This document shows positions 51,964-60,718 of a DNA stretch of 64,000 nt, piece by piece. The position numbers were made by a program, and so were the translations under genes. How positions within the stretch are numbered: the stretch's first letter is position 1; each line of letters starts with the position of its first letter. The notes below the pieces were generated by a model. It had not been told where the DNA came from, searched no databases, and saw only the letters and a list, made by a program, of their open reading frames with translations. This stretch comes from Streptomyces ferrugineus (GTDB taxonomy: Bacteria; Actinomycetota; Actinomycetes; Streptomycetales; Streptomycetaceae), in assembly GCF_015160855.1 (NCBI RefSeq), contig NZ_CP063373.1, positions 5,456,001 to 5,520,000 on the forward strand, given 5' to 3'.

Positions 51964-52311
51964 CGCTGCCTGCCGAACTTCGGACGCCGGCCGCGCTCGC
52001 TCGCAGGACTGACCGGCACGGACCATGAGGTCCGTCGACTCGGCGGCGGGTGTGGCGGAGGTCCTGGACGCGGAAATCGTCCGGCACGCCGACCGTGATC
52101 CGACCGATGGACTGAACGCCGCTGCCGACCGGGAGCGCGTTGGCCGGGACGGTGGCGCCGATGCGTCGGCAGACGCCGGCGGCCGGCGCGCAGCATGTCG
52201 GCCTGCTCGCCTCCCAGGAGCGAAGCCATCTCTCTCGGACAGTTGGGCGACGTCTTCGGCTCGGGCGCGGGATCTCCGTTGGGCGACACGGCTGTCGTGG
52301 ACCGGCAGTGC
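51964..52311. other. Intergenic stretch with a possible integrase trace
   Basis: About 348 bases with no intact gene. On the minus strand near 52050-52110 the frame reads GRITVGVPDDFRVQDLRHT, which resembles the R-x-x-H box of tyrosine recombinases, but the sequence around it does not continue as an integrase. Not strong enough for a gene call. Confidence 0.3.
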
Positions 52312-54495
52312 TCACACACGCGGACGGATGAGGAGGAGGGCGACATCGTCGCTCCTCGGGGCGGAACGGTCGGCGTGGTGGAGGAGGCTGTCGGCGAGGT
52401 CGTCCAGGCCGTGGGCCGTTTCTCGGGCCAGGTGCCGGGCGAGTCGGCGGGTGGAATCCCCGATGTCGGTGCCGGGGACTTCCACGAGTCCGTCGGTGTA
52501 CAGGACGAGCACGGCGCCGGGTGGGAGGGAGATCTCCGTGCCGGGGTAGTCCGCCTCGGGGTCGATGCCGAGCAGCAGCCCGGTGGGGACGTCGAGGGCT
52601 TCGGTACGGCCGTCGGGGTGGCGCAGCAACGGCGGGGGGTGGCCGGCGGTGGCGAGGTGGGCCCGGTGGTGGGCGAGGTCGAGACGGGCGATCAGACAGC
52701 TGGTGAACAGCTCGGCGTCGAGGTCGGTGAGGAGACGGTTGGTGCGGGCGAGGAGTTCGGCCGGCGCCGTGCCGACGGTGGCGTGGGTGTGGACGGCGGT
52801 GCGGACCTGTCCCATGAGAGCCGCGGCCTCGGTGTTGTGGCCCTGGACGTCACCGATCGCGGCCACGGCCGTGGTGGGGGTGTCATGGATGAGGTCGTAG
52901 AAGTCGCCGCCGATGTCCATGCCGTGCCCGGCCGGCCGGTATCGGGCGGCCACGTCCAGGCCGGGCACGGCGGGCAGAGTGCGGGGCAGCAGGCCGGTCT
53001 GCAGGGTGTGGGCGAGGCTGTGCTTGGCGTCGTAGAGGCGGGCGCGTCCGAGGGCCTGCGCGATCAGCCCGGCGATGGAGGTCAGCACCGCCCGCTCGGA
53101 CGGCGGGAAGGAACGGGGCCGGTCGTAGGCCAGGACGAGTGAGCCGACGGGACGGCCGGAGACGATCAGGGGCAGGAACGCCCAGGAGGCCATCCCGTCC
53201 TGGTGGACGGCCGGTGGGTAGGCCCGCTTGAGGTCGGCGAACGAGGCGAAGAAGCCCGGGACACCGGTGGTCAGAACCCGTACGGCCGGGGTTTCGGAGG
53301 TCAGCGGTGCACCGTCGAAGCGGGCGACGAGCTCGGCGCTGTAGCCGCGGTACCCGATGATCCGCAGCCTGCCTTCCTCCGCGGCCATCAGCGCGAGGGC
53401 CGTCGGACCGAACGCCGGCACCAGCTGATCGCCGGTCATCTCGACCACGTCGCCGACCCCGACCGCCTCGGTCAAGGTCACCGCCAAGTGCGTCAGGTGG
53501 TACAGCGACGTCGCCCCGACCGTCGCCCCGACCGGCTGTGTGGGACCCGGCGAGGGCTCAGCGACGGTGCTCCCGATGGGAGCGGGGGTGATGTGGACAC
53601 TGATGCCGCTCTCGTCCGGATAGAGCCGGAAGGACAGCCAGGTGTCCGGGGGGCGCAGCGCGGTGAAGGAGGTGGGCCGGCGGGTCACCACCGCCTGCCG
53701 GTAGCGGTCCTCAAAGGCCGGGTCACGCAGCCACGGCAGCACCTCCCAGGGCAGTTTGCCCAGCAGGTCGCCGGTGCCCACCAGGTCGGCACCGGCCGGG
53801 TTGACAAAGGTGATCCGGCCGTCCAGATCCAGGGAGCAACAGCCCACCGGCACACGGTGGGTGAACTCCAGCGCGGCCCGAGCCCGGGCCGGGTCCGCCT
53901 CACCCTGCGGATGGGGCGGCGGCAGGACACGTGGCTCGTCGACGGAAAACGGCAGACAGCCACCGCCCTCGGCCTGTCGAAGGATTCCCCCGGCATCCCG
54001 GCAGAAGGTGGCGATGGCCTCGTGCTGGGTCGGGCTCAGTCCCGGCGGATGTCCGACGGGCCACAGCAGCACGAGGCCGCCACACGTATCGGTATCGGTG
54101 GTGATCGGTGCCGCGGCCAGCATGAAGTCGTACGGCAGCACGATCCCCACCCTGGGATAGCGCCGGGCCATCTCCTCCTGACTCGGCAGCCACACCAGCC
54201 GCCGGTCCCGGATGGCGTCCGCCACCGGGATCCGGGCGTCCACCGGGATCCGCGCCCATGGCGCGGCGATCTGTGCAGGCACACCCGCCACCAGCACCAG
54301 CCGCAGCACCCGCTCCCCGGGCGGCAGCACGTACACCAGCCCCACCGACGCGTCCGTGCCCCGCATCACCTCACCCAGAACAGCCTCAAGCCGTTCCCCG
54401 GGAGCTGCGGAGAGGTCGACGGGGTCTGCGGGAAGGCGTACATCACCCACATTCGGACCATACGCCCATGGGGTTGTCGCGGCAGCCGACACCAC
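52312..54495 (-). CDS. GAF-PAS-GAF-PP2C (SpoIIE-type) phosphatase
   Basis: A 727-residue regulator. Residues ~30-170 are GAF-like (ASVGLVYVLPPGERVLRLV), ~205-300 PAS (VGCCSLDLDGRITFVNPAGA), ~330-480 GAF (GFFASFADLKRAYPPAV), and ~505-727 the PP2C/SpoIIE phosphatase with GMDIGGDFYDLIHDTPTTAV, GDVQGHNTEAAALMGQV, LVLYTDGLVEVPGTDI and RSDDVALLLIRP, which carry the metal-binding aspartates. Such proteins dephosphorylate anti-sigma antagonists in stress signalling. No kinase or anti-sigma gene is adjacent. GTG at 54495 is a tentative start. Confidence 0.92.
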   Translation of the reverse strand: MVSAAATTPWAYGPNVGDVRLPADPVDLSAAPGERLEAVLGEVMRGTDASVGLVYVLPPGERVLRLVLVAGVPAQIAAPWARIPVDARIPVADAIRDRRLVWLPSQEEMARRYPRVGIVLPYDFMLAAAPITTDTDTCGGLVLLWPVGHPPGLSPTQHEAIATFCRDAGGILRQAEGGGCLPFSVDEPRVLPPPHPQGEADPARARAALEFTHRVPVGCCSLDLDGRITFVNPAGADLVGTGDLLGKLPWEVLPWLRDPAFEDRYRQAVVTRRPTSFTALRPPDTWLSFRLYPDESGISVHITPAPIGSTVAEPSPGPTQPVGATVGATSLYHLTHLAVTLTEAVGVGDVVEMTGDQLVPAFGPTALALMAAEEGRLRIIGYRGYSAELVARFDGAPLTSETPAVRVLTTGVPGFFASFADLKRAYPPAVHQDGMASWAFLPLIVSGRPVGSLVLAYDRPRSFPPSERAVLTSIAGLIAQALGRARLYDAKHSLAHTLQTGLLPRTLPAVPGLDVAARYRPAGHGMDIGGDFYDLIHDTPTTAVAAIGDVQGHNTEAAALMGQVRTAVHTHATVGTAPAELLARTNRLLTDLDAELFTSCLIARLDLAHHRAHLATAGHPPPLLRHPDGRTEALDVPTGLLLGIDPEADYPGTEISLPPGAVLVLYTDGLVEVPGTDIGDSTRRLARHLARETAHGLDDLADSLLHHADRSAPRSDDVALLLIRPRV

Positions 54496-55050
54496 ACGTC
54501 ACCCATGGGCGGCCCGCGAAGATGATCGGCATGGTCCTGCACCGAGTGGCGGACGCGTCGGCGGCGTCGCCGGCCTCGGCGGTTCAGGCCGTGGGCCGTG
54601 GAGATCGCGGTCCGTCCGCTCGATAGGACCGGGGCGTTCAAGGCGGGTGCGCTGTCGCACGACGACGGTTCCCGTTGCTGTGGTCGACGCGGTCGACACC
54701 TGCCAGTGGTGGTGCGGACCCTCGCCGCGGTCGGCGGCCGGGATCGACGGCGGACTGCCGACGTCGCGGCTTGTGCTGCCGGCGTCCGCGACGGACGTTG
54801 CTCCCGGCGGTCGACGTGGCCGAGGTGCTCGGCGCCACGCCCGCCACGGTCAGCAGCGCGCTGCGGCGCCGGGGCGGGCCTCACAGACCTGGCAGTCGAC
54901 GAAGACGTAGCGGATCCGATACCCGGATCAGGTGAGGAGAACAGGCCCTAGCGGCTCCGCCCGTCGTGGCGGCGACGCAACGCAGCAGCTCGGTGCTTGG
55001 CTGGCAGGACCGGTCGCATCCCGCGATCGTGCTCGGCCAGGAGGGACACG
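54496..55050. other. Intergenic region with a sigma-factor fossil
   Basis: About 555 bases between the phosphatase and methyltransferase genes. The only recognisable coding trace is the region 4 fragment listed at 54801-54879. Other frames are short and compositionally biased. Promoters for both divergent genes must lie at its ends. Confidence 0.45.
54801..54879 (+). pseudogene. ECF sigma factor region 4 fragment
   Basis: The run PAVDVAEVLGATPATVSSAL followed by RRRGG matches the helix-turn-helix of ECF sigma factors (x-x-EVAELLGTTPAAVNSALQRAR). No preceding region 2 or following domain is in frame; the frame shifts soon after. It is a short remnant. Confidence 0.5.
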
Positions 55051-56121
55051 GTGGCAGCACAGCGAGAAGTGGACGAAGCAAAGGTCGAGGCCTTCATGGA
55101 GAAGGCGCTCGGGGACCTCAGCGGGACGATGACCGTCGGTCTGTGCCACCTGGGAGACCGGCTGGGCCTGTTCAAGGACCTCGCGGCCAACGGCCCCGCC
55201 GACAGCCGGGAGCTCGCGGACCGTCTGGATCTCAATGAGCGTTACGTTCGTGAGTGGCTGCGGGGTATGACCGCCGCGGGCTATCTGGAGGAACCGGAGC
55301 CCGGGCGCTTCACCCTTCCCGCCGAGCACGCACCGGCCCTGGTGGACGAATCGGGGCCCATGTTCCTCGGCGGTGTCTACCAGATGATGCCTGCGGCGCT
55401 GGCGCCGTACGAGCGGTTGAGCGAGGCCTTCCGGAGCGGGGGCGGCGTACGGCAGAGCGATTACCCGGACATCCTGTGGGACGGCATGAGCCGTTTCACC
55501 GGCAGCTGGTTCGAGAGCGTGATGGTCGACGACTGGCTGAGCACGTTCCCGCACGTCGTCGAGAGGCTGGAGCGGGGCATCGACGTCGCGGACGTGGGAT
55601 GCGGTGCGGGCCGCGCCCTGATCGTGCTCGCCGAGGCGTTTCCCCGCTCGCGTTTCACGGGCTTCGACAACTTCCCGGCCCAGGTGGACCGCGCTCGGGC
55701 GAACGCGGAGAAGGCCGGTGTCGCAGACCGTGTGACCTTCGAGACGGTCGACGCCGCCCGGGGGCTCCCCGGACGCTACGACCTCATCACCACCTTCGAC
55801 GTCATCCACGACGCGGCGGAGCCGAAGCGGCTTCTGTCCGCCATCAGGGCCGCCGTCAGGGACGACGGCGACTACCTGATGCTCGAGATCAACAGCGAGG
55901 ACCGGCCCGAGGACAACGTCGGCCCTGTCGCATCGATGTTCTACGGTTTCAGCATGTTCTACTGCATGACCACCTCCCTCGCGAACGGGGGAGCCGCCCT
56001 CGGAACGTGCGGTATGCCCGAGGCGGTCGTACGCGACCTGTGTGCCGAAGCTGGTTTCAGCGCCGTGGCCCGGTCCACGGCCGACGACCCTTTCAACGTC
56101 CTGTACGACATCAAGCCGTAG
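55051..56121 (+). CDS. Class I SAM-dependent methyltransferase with N-terminal winged helix (Rv2258c-like)
   Basis: A 356-residue protein. Residues ~20-90 are a winged-helix dimerisation domain (RLGLFKDLAANGPADSRELA, RLDLNERYVREWLRGMTAAG). The methyltransferase core starts VADVGCGAGRALIVLAEAFP, the SAM-binding GxGxG, followed by FTGFDNFPAQVDRARANAEK and the ITTFDVIHDAAEPKRLL strand-4 block. It resembles mycobacterial Rv2258c and O-methyltransferase-like enzymes; the substrate is unknown. GTG at 55051 lies after AGGAGG and is better than the upstream frame start. Confidence 0.92.
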   Translation: MAAQREVDEAKVEAFMEKALGDLSGTMTVGLCHLGDRLGLFKDLAANGPADSRELADRLDLNERYVREWLRGMTAAGYLEEPEPGRFTLPAEHAPALVDESGPMFLGGVYQMMPAALAPYERLSEAFRSGGGVRQSDYPDILWDGMSRFTGSWFESVMVDDWLSTFPHVVERLERGIDVADVGCGAGRALIVLAEAFPRSRFTGFDNFPAQVDRARANAEKAGVADRVTFETVDAARGLPGRYDLITTFDVIHDAAEPKRLLSAIRAAVRDDGDYLMLEINSEDRPEDNVGPVASMFYGFSMFYCMTTSLANGGAALGTCGMPEAVVRDLCAEAGFSAVARSTADDPFNVLYDIKP

Positions 56122-56162
56122 GCTGCACGGTCACGAGGAGGGCGTAGCCGAGGGCGCCCTGC

Positions 56163-56597
56163 CTATGCCGCTGGGGTGAGTTCGGCGCGGCCGAACAACA
56201 GTGCGTAGCCGGACGGCAGTTGGTGCAGGATGCGGGTGAGAAGGTCGGGGCCGGACAGGGCCGCGACGGCGCGAAGGACGGAGCCGGTGTCCCAGCGGGT
56301 GGTGCCCACGGGGGCGCCGGCGCGGGCGGCGAGGTCCTTGACGAAGGCCCAGCCGGTCAGCGGCTGGGTGTCGGGGATCTGTGCGGTGAGGATGCGTGCG
56401 GCTTCGAGGGGCAGGCGAGCGGCCAGTTCGACGCGCTCGTCGCCCGTCAACTGGCGTCCGAGTCCGGCGAGGACCAGACGGACGGCTTCCACTGCCTGTT
56501 CCCGGGTGGGGTAGGCGCCTTCGTAGCGAACCTTCTCCAGCATCTGCTCGTACGTCATCACGGGCGTGTGCTGGAGCGGTGCACGCCGGTCGGACAT
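56163..56597 (-). CDS. DUF2267 family protein (first copy)
   Basis: A 144-residue protein with the DUF2267 layout: TYEQMLEKVRYEGAYPTREQ, AVEAVRLVLAGLGRQLTGDE and ELAARLPLEAARILTAQIPD, then the late LPSGYALLFGRAEL. It is all helical. A second DUF2267 gene lies just upstream on the same strand with the same closing block, so these are diverged paralogues. The family is often near stress and CBS genes. Function unknown. ATG at 56597 is used. Confidence 0.88.
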   Translation of the reverse strand: MSDRRAPLQHTPVMTYEQMLEKVRYEGAYPTREQAVEAVRLVLAGLGRQLTGDERVELAARLPLEAARILTAQIPDTQPLTGWAFVKDLAARAGAPVGTTRWDTGSVLRAVAALSGPDLLTRILHQLPSGYALLFGRAELTPAA

Positions 56598-56666
56598 CAC
56601 TGCGGTGTTCGCCTTTCTGTCGCTGTGGTGGTGCCGGACCCACAGGGCGCGCGGACAATCAGGGGG

Positions 56667-57062
56667 TCAGGTGGGCTGGGGGCGACCGAAGAGCAGGTCG
56701 TAGCCCTCGGGGAGCTGGAGCAGCATCTGCTTGAGCAGGTCGTCGCCGGCCGCGTCGGCGACCGTGCTGAGGACGGCGCTGACATCCCAGGCCGCGGTCT
56801 GTTCGGTGGCTCCCTCGATCCAGGCCGCTGTCGCCCGCACGAACCGCTCCGGTGGCAGGGGTTCGGCGCTTTGTAGCGGGTTGAGGAGGATCAGGGCGAA
56901 GTGTTCCGGCAGGCGTGCCGCCAGCTGGGCGCGCACTTCGCCGACCAGGTGAGCACCCAGCAGGGCGAGTACCACGCGGGTCGCGCGTTCTGCTTCCTGC
57001 CGGCTGTCGTACTCGCCGCGTTCTCGCACATGGTCGAGGAACGCCTCCCGTTGCAGGGTCAC
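56667..57062 (-). CDS. DUF2267 family protein (second copy)
   Basis: A 131-residue paralogue of the next gene (REAFLDHVRERGEYDSRQEA, ERATRVVLALLGAHLVGEVR, AQLAARLPEHFALILLNPLQ, ending LPEGYDLLFGRPQ). GTG at 57062 follows a GGGGGCGG stretch. It lies ~100 bases after hsp18 on the same strand, so hsp18 and both DUF2267 genes may share a transcript and be heat-controlled. Function unknown. Confidence 0.88.
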   Translation of the reverse strand: MTLQREAFLDHVRERGEYDSRQEAERATRVVLALLGAHLVGEVRAQLAARLPEHFALILLNPLQSAEPLPPERFVRATAAWIEGATEQTAAWDVSAVLSTVADAAGDDLLKQMLLQLPEGYDLLFGRPQPT

Positions 57063-57164
57063 GTCGGCCGCCCCCTTCTTCGCTCCGTAGGGGTGCGGAG
57101 GACGGGTGAGGGGGGGAGATCAGGTGCCCGTCCTCCGCCGCTGTTCGGCGCGTTTCGCCCCGGC

Positions 57165-57596
57165 TCAGCCGGAGATCTCCTTGCGGTCGGATCCCCCGCC
57201 GATGGCGATCTTGCGGGGCTTGGCCCGTTCGGCGATCGGGATGCGCAGGATCAGCACGCCGGCGTCGTAGTCGGCCTTGATGTGCTCGGTGTCCAGCGTG
57301 TCGGCCAGCACGATCTGGCGGGAGAAGACGCCCAGTGGCCGCTCCGACAGTTCCATCTGCACGTCGTCGGCCTTCGCCACGGGCCGGCGCTCGGCCTTGA
57401 CGGTCAGCATGTTGCGTTCGACGTCGATGTCGATCGCGTCCGCGCTGACGCCGGGGAGGTCGAAGGCCACCACGTATTCGTCGCCCTCGCGGTAGGCGTC
57501 CATCGCCATCGCGGCCGGGCGCGACCAGGTGCCCGGGCTCGTCAGCTGCTGAGCCAGCCGGTCGAGCTCACGGAAGGGGTCGGTGCGCATCAACAT
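57165..57596 (-). CDS. hsp18: Small heat shock protein Hsp18 (Hsp20/alpha-crystallin family)
   Basis: A 143-residue chaperone. The N-terminus is [18 protein letters not shown]; the alpha-crystallin domain (residues ~45-135) reads [40 protein letters not shown] and [20 protein letters not shown], ending KIAIGGG. It holds unfolded proteins during heat. Start ATG 57596 follows GGAGGTG. A -35 TTGTCA (57675-57680) and -10 TACAAC (57652-57657) on the minus strand are 17 bases apart, with a RheA box between them. Confidence 0.95.
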   Translation of the reverse strand: MLMRTDPFRELDRLAQQLTSPGTWSRPAAMAMDAYREGDEYVVAFDLPGVSADAIDIDVERNMLTVKAERRPVAKADDVQMELSERPLGVFSRQIVLADTLDTEHIKADYDAGVLILRIPIAERAKPRKIAIGGGSDRKEISG

Positions 57597-57660
57597 CGTC
57601 AGACACCTCCAGCGGGTTCGGGCAGTTGCTGCCAATGCGCTCACTGAAACCGTTGTAACA

Positions 57661-57679
57661 TGTCATCCAATGGATGACA
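57661..57679. promoter_or_regulatory. RheA operator 1 (hsp18 side)
   Basis: TGTCATCC-AAT-GGATGACA is a perfect 8-base inverted repeat and contains the known RheA consensus TGTCATC-N5-GATGACA reported from S. albus. It lies between the -35 and -10 of the hsp18 promoter, so binding would block RNA polymerase. Confidence 0.95.
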
Positions 57680-57686
57680 AACACGA

Positions 57687-57705
57687 TGTCATCCACAGGA
57701 TGACA
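57687..57705. promoter_or_regulatory. RheA operator 2 (rheA side)
   Basis: TGTCATCC-ACA-GGATGACA is a second perfect copy of the RheA box, 26 bases centre to centre from the first. It is 20 bases upstream of the rheA ATG and probably mediates autoregulation. Confidence 0.95.
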
Positions 57706-57724
57706 ACCTCTGAGGGAGGTGCTC

Positions 57725-58390
57725 ATGACAGCAGCCGATCAGCCGATCCAGCCGACCCCCTCCAACGCCGACGCCCAGAACCCGGCTTCGTTTCTCGCCG
57801 CCGCTGCGGCACTGGAAGCCATAGACGACGCCCTGCGCGTCGCCCAGCACGAGGAGCCCGGCGCCCCCGATGTCCACGATGTCGGCCCTGAGCAGGCCCT
57901 GGCCTCCCTTCTTCTGCTGCGGCAGGTTCGCGAGCAGCTCGCCGAATGGGAAACCGGTCTGATCGAAACCGCCCGCCAGGCGGGAGCCAGCTGGGCCGAC
58001 CTCGCCCACCCACTCGGCGTGGCCAGCCGCCAGGCCGCCGAACGCCGCTACCTGCGCAACCGGCCCGGCCCCGCCGGAACCACCGGCGAACAACGCGTCC
58101 AGGCCACCCGCGAACGTCGCGCCGCCGAGCGCACCATCGCCGCCTGGGCCCGCCGCAACGCCGCCGACCTGCGCCGCATCTCCGGCCAGATCACCGCTCT
58201 CACCGACCTCCCCACCGCCGCCCGCCTCCCCCTCAGCCAACTCCACGCGGCCCTGGCCCACGACGACCCCGCCGCCCTCGTCGATCCCCTCAACGCCACC
58301 CGCCCCCACCTGACCCCCGCCCACCCCGACCTCGCCGCCCAACTCGACACCCTCACGAATTCCGCCAGGCCCCCAGCCACCCCCGACTGA
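57725..58390 (+). CDS. rheA: Heat-shock repressor RheA (HSP18 transcriptional regulator)
   Basis: A 221-residue helical protein divergent from hsp18. It has the length and sequence character of S. albus RheA, the thermosensing repressor of hsp18: Ala-rich helices (PASFLAAAAALEAIDDALRV), QALASLLLLRQVREQLAEWE, an HTH-like ASWADLAHPLGVASRQAAER and a helical C-terminal part. ATG at 57725 follows GAGGGAGG. Two perfect RheA boxes lie just upstream. RheA loses DNA binding at high temperature, so hsp18 is expected to be induced by heat. Confidence 0.92.
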   Translation: MTAADQPIQPTPSNADAQNPASFLAAAAALEAIDDALRVAQHEEPGAPDVHDVGPEQALASLLLLRQVREQLAEWETGLIETARQAGASWADLAHPLGVASRQAAERRYLRNRPGPAGTTGEQRVQATRERRAAERTIAAWARRNAADLRRISGQITALTDLPTAARLPLSQLHAALAHDDPAALVDPLNATRPHLTPAHPDLAAQLDTLTNSARPPATPD

Positions 58391-58710
58391 CCGGCCGGCA
58401 CGCGGCGGCAGGGCGATGACCATCGGCATGACCGTGCGGCGCGAGATCCCGCCGCCGCCCGAGCAGGTGGCCGACTCGGGACGGGCGCCGAGGGCACCCG
58501 CACCCCCGCTCCCTCGGCCGACACATCCACCACTACGTCCCGCGCGTGGCCGCCGACGAGCCACCGCGGCTGCTGGACATGGTCTCCGTGGCCGCTCCCA
58601 GGCCGAGGCAGGTGACGTCCAGAAGCACAGCGATGCTCACCGGGGTGGCGTCCGTCGGGCCCCCTCCCGCTTCGAAGCATGCGGCCGCCGCTGAGCGCGT
58701 CCCAGCGGCG
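58391..58710. other. Intergenic stretch, no gene seen
   Basis: About 320 bases between convergent rheA and the GNAT-like gene. Open frames here are compositionally biased; none has a family motif. A plus-strand run MTIGMTVRREIPPPPEQ near 58419 has no ribosome binding site. No good hairpin terminator was noted. Confidence 0.4.
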
Positions 58711-59409
58711 TCACGGCCCGATGACCAGGGCGCGACACCGCGCCGTAGGGGTCGCGGTGCGGGCGTCGGCCGCAACGGAGCGCCAACCCCAGGACCGCAG
58801 GGCGCGAAGGGTCACGGTGTCGCCGCGGTCCACCAGCGTGACGCCGAGCACGGCGGGATGGTCGGCGAGTACGGCGGTGTGGCCGGCGAGCAGCCGCCGC
58901 TGCAGGCGCCGGGCGAGGTTCCAGTCACAGCCCTGGTTCTGGGTGCGCACCCAGGAGTGGACCAGGATCCCGGGGATCGCGAAGAGCCTCCCGGAGGCGG
59001 CGAGCCGGAGCAGCTCCCTGGGCAGACATCCGTCCGGGCCCCACCACCAGGGCCCGTCCGCGAGTACCGGAAAGCCGTACGCACATCCCGTCAGTACGAC
59101 ACCCTCCTCGTGGGCTGTGGGTACCTCGGCGCCGGTGGCCCCAGCCGCCCCGGCAGGTTCCGGCAGCATGTCGCTCTCCGCGACCAACAGGGCGAAGCCC
59201 GGTCGCGGCACCTCCCCCACAAGTCGGCGCAGGAACAGCTCACGGCCCTGGTTCCACGCCCGCGGGTCACCGCCGGAGGTCGCCGCGTACAGGTCACCGA
59301 GTTCCCCCAGCCGGTCCTCGATCTGCCGTCGGGACAGTGGGCGGATACGCTCCCCTTCCAGGGGCGACGGCACCCGCCGGCCCCTCCGGTCGGGCACGTT
59401 CACAGTCAT
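58711..59409 (-). CDS. GNAT-fold-like protein of unknown function
   Basis: A 232-residue protein. The order LGELGDLYAATSGGDPRAWN, FLRRLVGEVPRPGFALLVAE, LTGCAYGFPVLADGPWWWGP, GRLFAIPGILVHSWVRTQNQ, then ARRLQRRLLAGHTAVLADHP and LRSWGWRSV fits a GNAT acetyltransferase core with a degenerate acetyl-CoA loop. It may be an acetyltransferase or a non-catalytic relative. It is convergent with rheA and divergent to the small gene at 59599. GTG/ATG near 59409 is the start. Confidence 0.75.
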   Translation of the reverse strand: MTVNVPDRRGRRVPSPLEGERIRPLSRRQIEDRLGELGDLYAATSGGDPRAWNQGRELFLRRLVGEVPRPGFALLVAESDMLPEPAGAAGATGAEVPTAHEEGVVLTGCAYGFPVLADGPWWWGPDGCLPRELLRLAASGRLFAIPGILVHSWVRTQNQGCDWNLARRLQRRLLAGHTAVLADHPAVLGVTLVDRGDTVTLRALRSWGWRSVAADARTATPTARCRALVIGP

Positions 59410-59598
59410 GAGGCGAGTCCTGCCCCGGGGCCGGACGGGACCGGCCCGGCGTCGTCGTCCGCCGAGGACGGCACCGCGTGGGAGCGGATACGCGAAGAAC
59501 CCCCGGCCCCTTCACCGTACTCCCGCGTACGGTCGGTCACGGCGGCCCGGGCGTACGGTGGACGTACCGGGGGGCCGTCGGCAGAGAGGGGCAGGCCC

Positions 59599-59919
59599 AT
59601 GCACTCGAGGTCCGGCCGCTCCGACGACGTCGACAGCACCCCCGATGTGCGGTGGGCCCCGCCCGCGGGCGGGGGACTCGCCGAGGTACGCATCATCGCC
59701 GCGGACCCCGACGTCGCCCAGCGGGTCGCCGTCGTCCTGCGCCAGGAGTTCGTCTGCGACGAACCCCGCAGCTATCCCACAGGCCCGGACGGGCGCGGCA
59801 CCCTGCTGCACCTGACCGTCGACACCCGCCGCGCCGCCGACGCCCCGTCGGCGCCCTCGCCGTGGCTGGAGAGCAGCCGTTCCCAGGGCCGGCGCTCGCA
59901 CACCGACGAGCCCGGCTGA
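59599..59919 (+). CDS. Conserved small hypothetical protein
   Basis: A 106-residue protein starting at ATG 59599 after GAGAGGGGCAGG. The middle LAEVRIIAADPDVAQRVAVV, LRQEFVCDEPRSYPTGPDGR and GTLLHLTVDTRR looks like a small alpha-beta fold of the kind filed in Streptomyces as hypothetical. There is no signal peptide or membrane span. Function unknown. Confidence 0.75.
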   Translation: MHSRSGRSDDVDSTPDVRWAPPAGGGLAEVRIIAADPDVAQRVAVVLRQEFVCDEPRSYPTGPDGRGTLLHLTVDTRRAADAPSAPSPWLESSRSQGRRSHTDEPG

Positions 59920-60027
59920 CGGTCGGCGCAGGAGTAGCGTGGGACGAGGAAGTCCGAGGTCTTCTCCAGCCTTCCCACGGCCCAATCCACCGAGCCGAGC
60001 CGGAACCGCCACAGGCAGGTGAGCACA

Positions 60028-60507
60028 GTGCCCGGTACCGATCCCCCGCCCGCGGCGGGACTCCTGCCGGACGGCGTCTACGAGGCCGTACGCCCCGGGA
60101 CGGCCCTGCTGCGGTTGGAGACGACGCACGACCGCCGGGGAGTCCTCGATGGTGCATGGTGGCCGCGCTCCCGTGACATCGCAGCCGAGCTGCCCGGTCT
60201 GATCAGCGCGCTGACCGGACACCTCGGGCCGATCGCCCGGGTCGGCCTGGATTCCGCCGCCTGGGACGGGCTGCCGACACGCCTGGTCGTCGAGGGGCGG
60301 GTCGTGCACATCGACGCGTCATCCGTGGGTGACGACACCGTCATGCTCACCCGAGGGGATCAGGACCTCTTCTCCCTGCTCGTCGTGCCGCCGGACACTC
60401 CGCCCGACGCGGCGCGGGCAGCGATGACCCAAGCGGTGCGTGCCGACAACGTCAAGGATGCCGGGCGGATACTCGTCGACACCGGCGCCGAGTCCGGCCG
60501 CCCGTAG
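60028..60507 (+). CDS. DUF5994 family protein
   Basis: A 159-residue protein. The family hallmark RGVLDGAWWPRSRDIAAELP near residue 35 is intact, as are LVVEGRVVHIDASSVGDDTV and LTRGDQDLFSLLVVPPDTPP. The late block ARAAMTQAVRADNV is also typical. Such proteins are widespread in Streptomyces with no known role. GTG at 60028 is preferred because AGGTGA precedes it; GTG at 60019 is possible. The number is from memory of the family. Confidence 0.88.
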   Translation: MPGTDPPPAAGLLPDGVYEAVRPGTALLRLETTHDRRGVLDGAWWPRSRDIAAELPGLISALTGHLGPIARVGLDSAAWDGLPTRLVVEGRVVHIDASSVGDDTVMLTRGDQDLFSLLVVPPDTPPDAARAAMTQAVRADNVKDAGRILVDTGAESGRP

Positions 60508-60718
60508 GCCTCCGATCCCCGTACCGCTCGGCGAGACGGTTCCCGGGCCGCGCGCCGCTGACCCGGGCCGCCCGGCAGGGGAAAGTCTGTGACGGCGAGG
60601 ACACATGTCCGTACCCGTCGGAGTTAGGGTTGCCGGACCAGGCAGATGGTGCCGAACCCTTTCGGAGTACGGGTGCCGCCCGCCCGGGCCTCCAGCCGTG
60701 TTCCCGAAACAAGGTGCT

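Noticed and set aside
52050..52110. Integrase-like DFRVQDLRHT run
   Set aside because: One short box with no other recombinase motif around it; likely chance or a tiny remnant.
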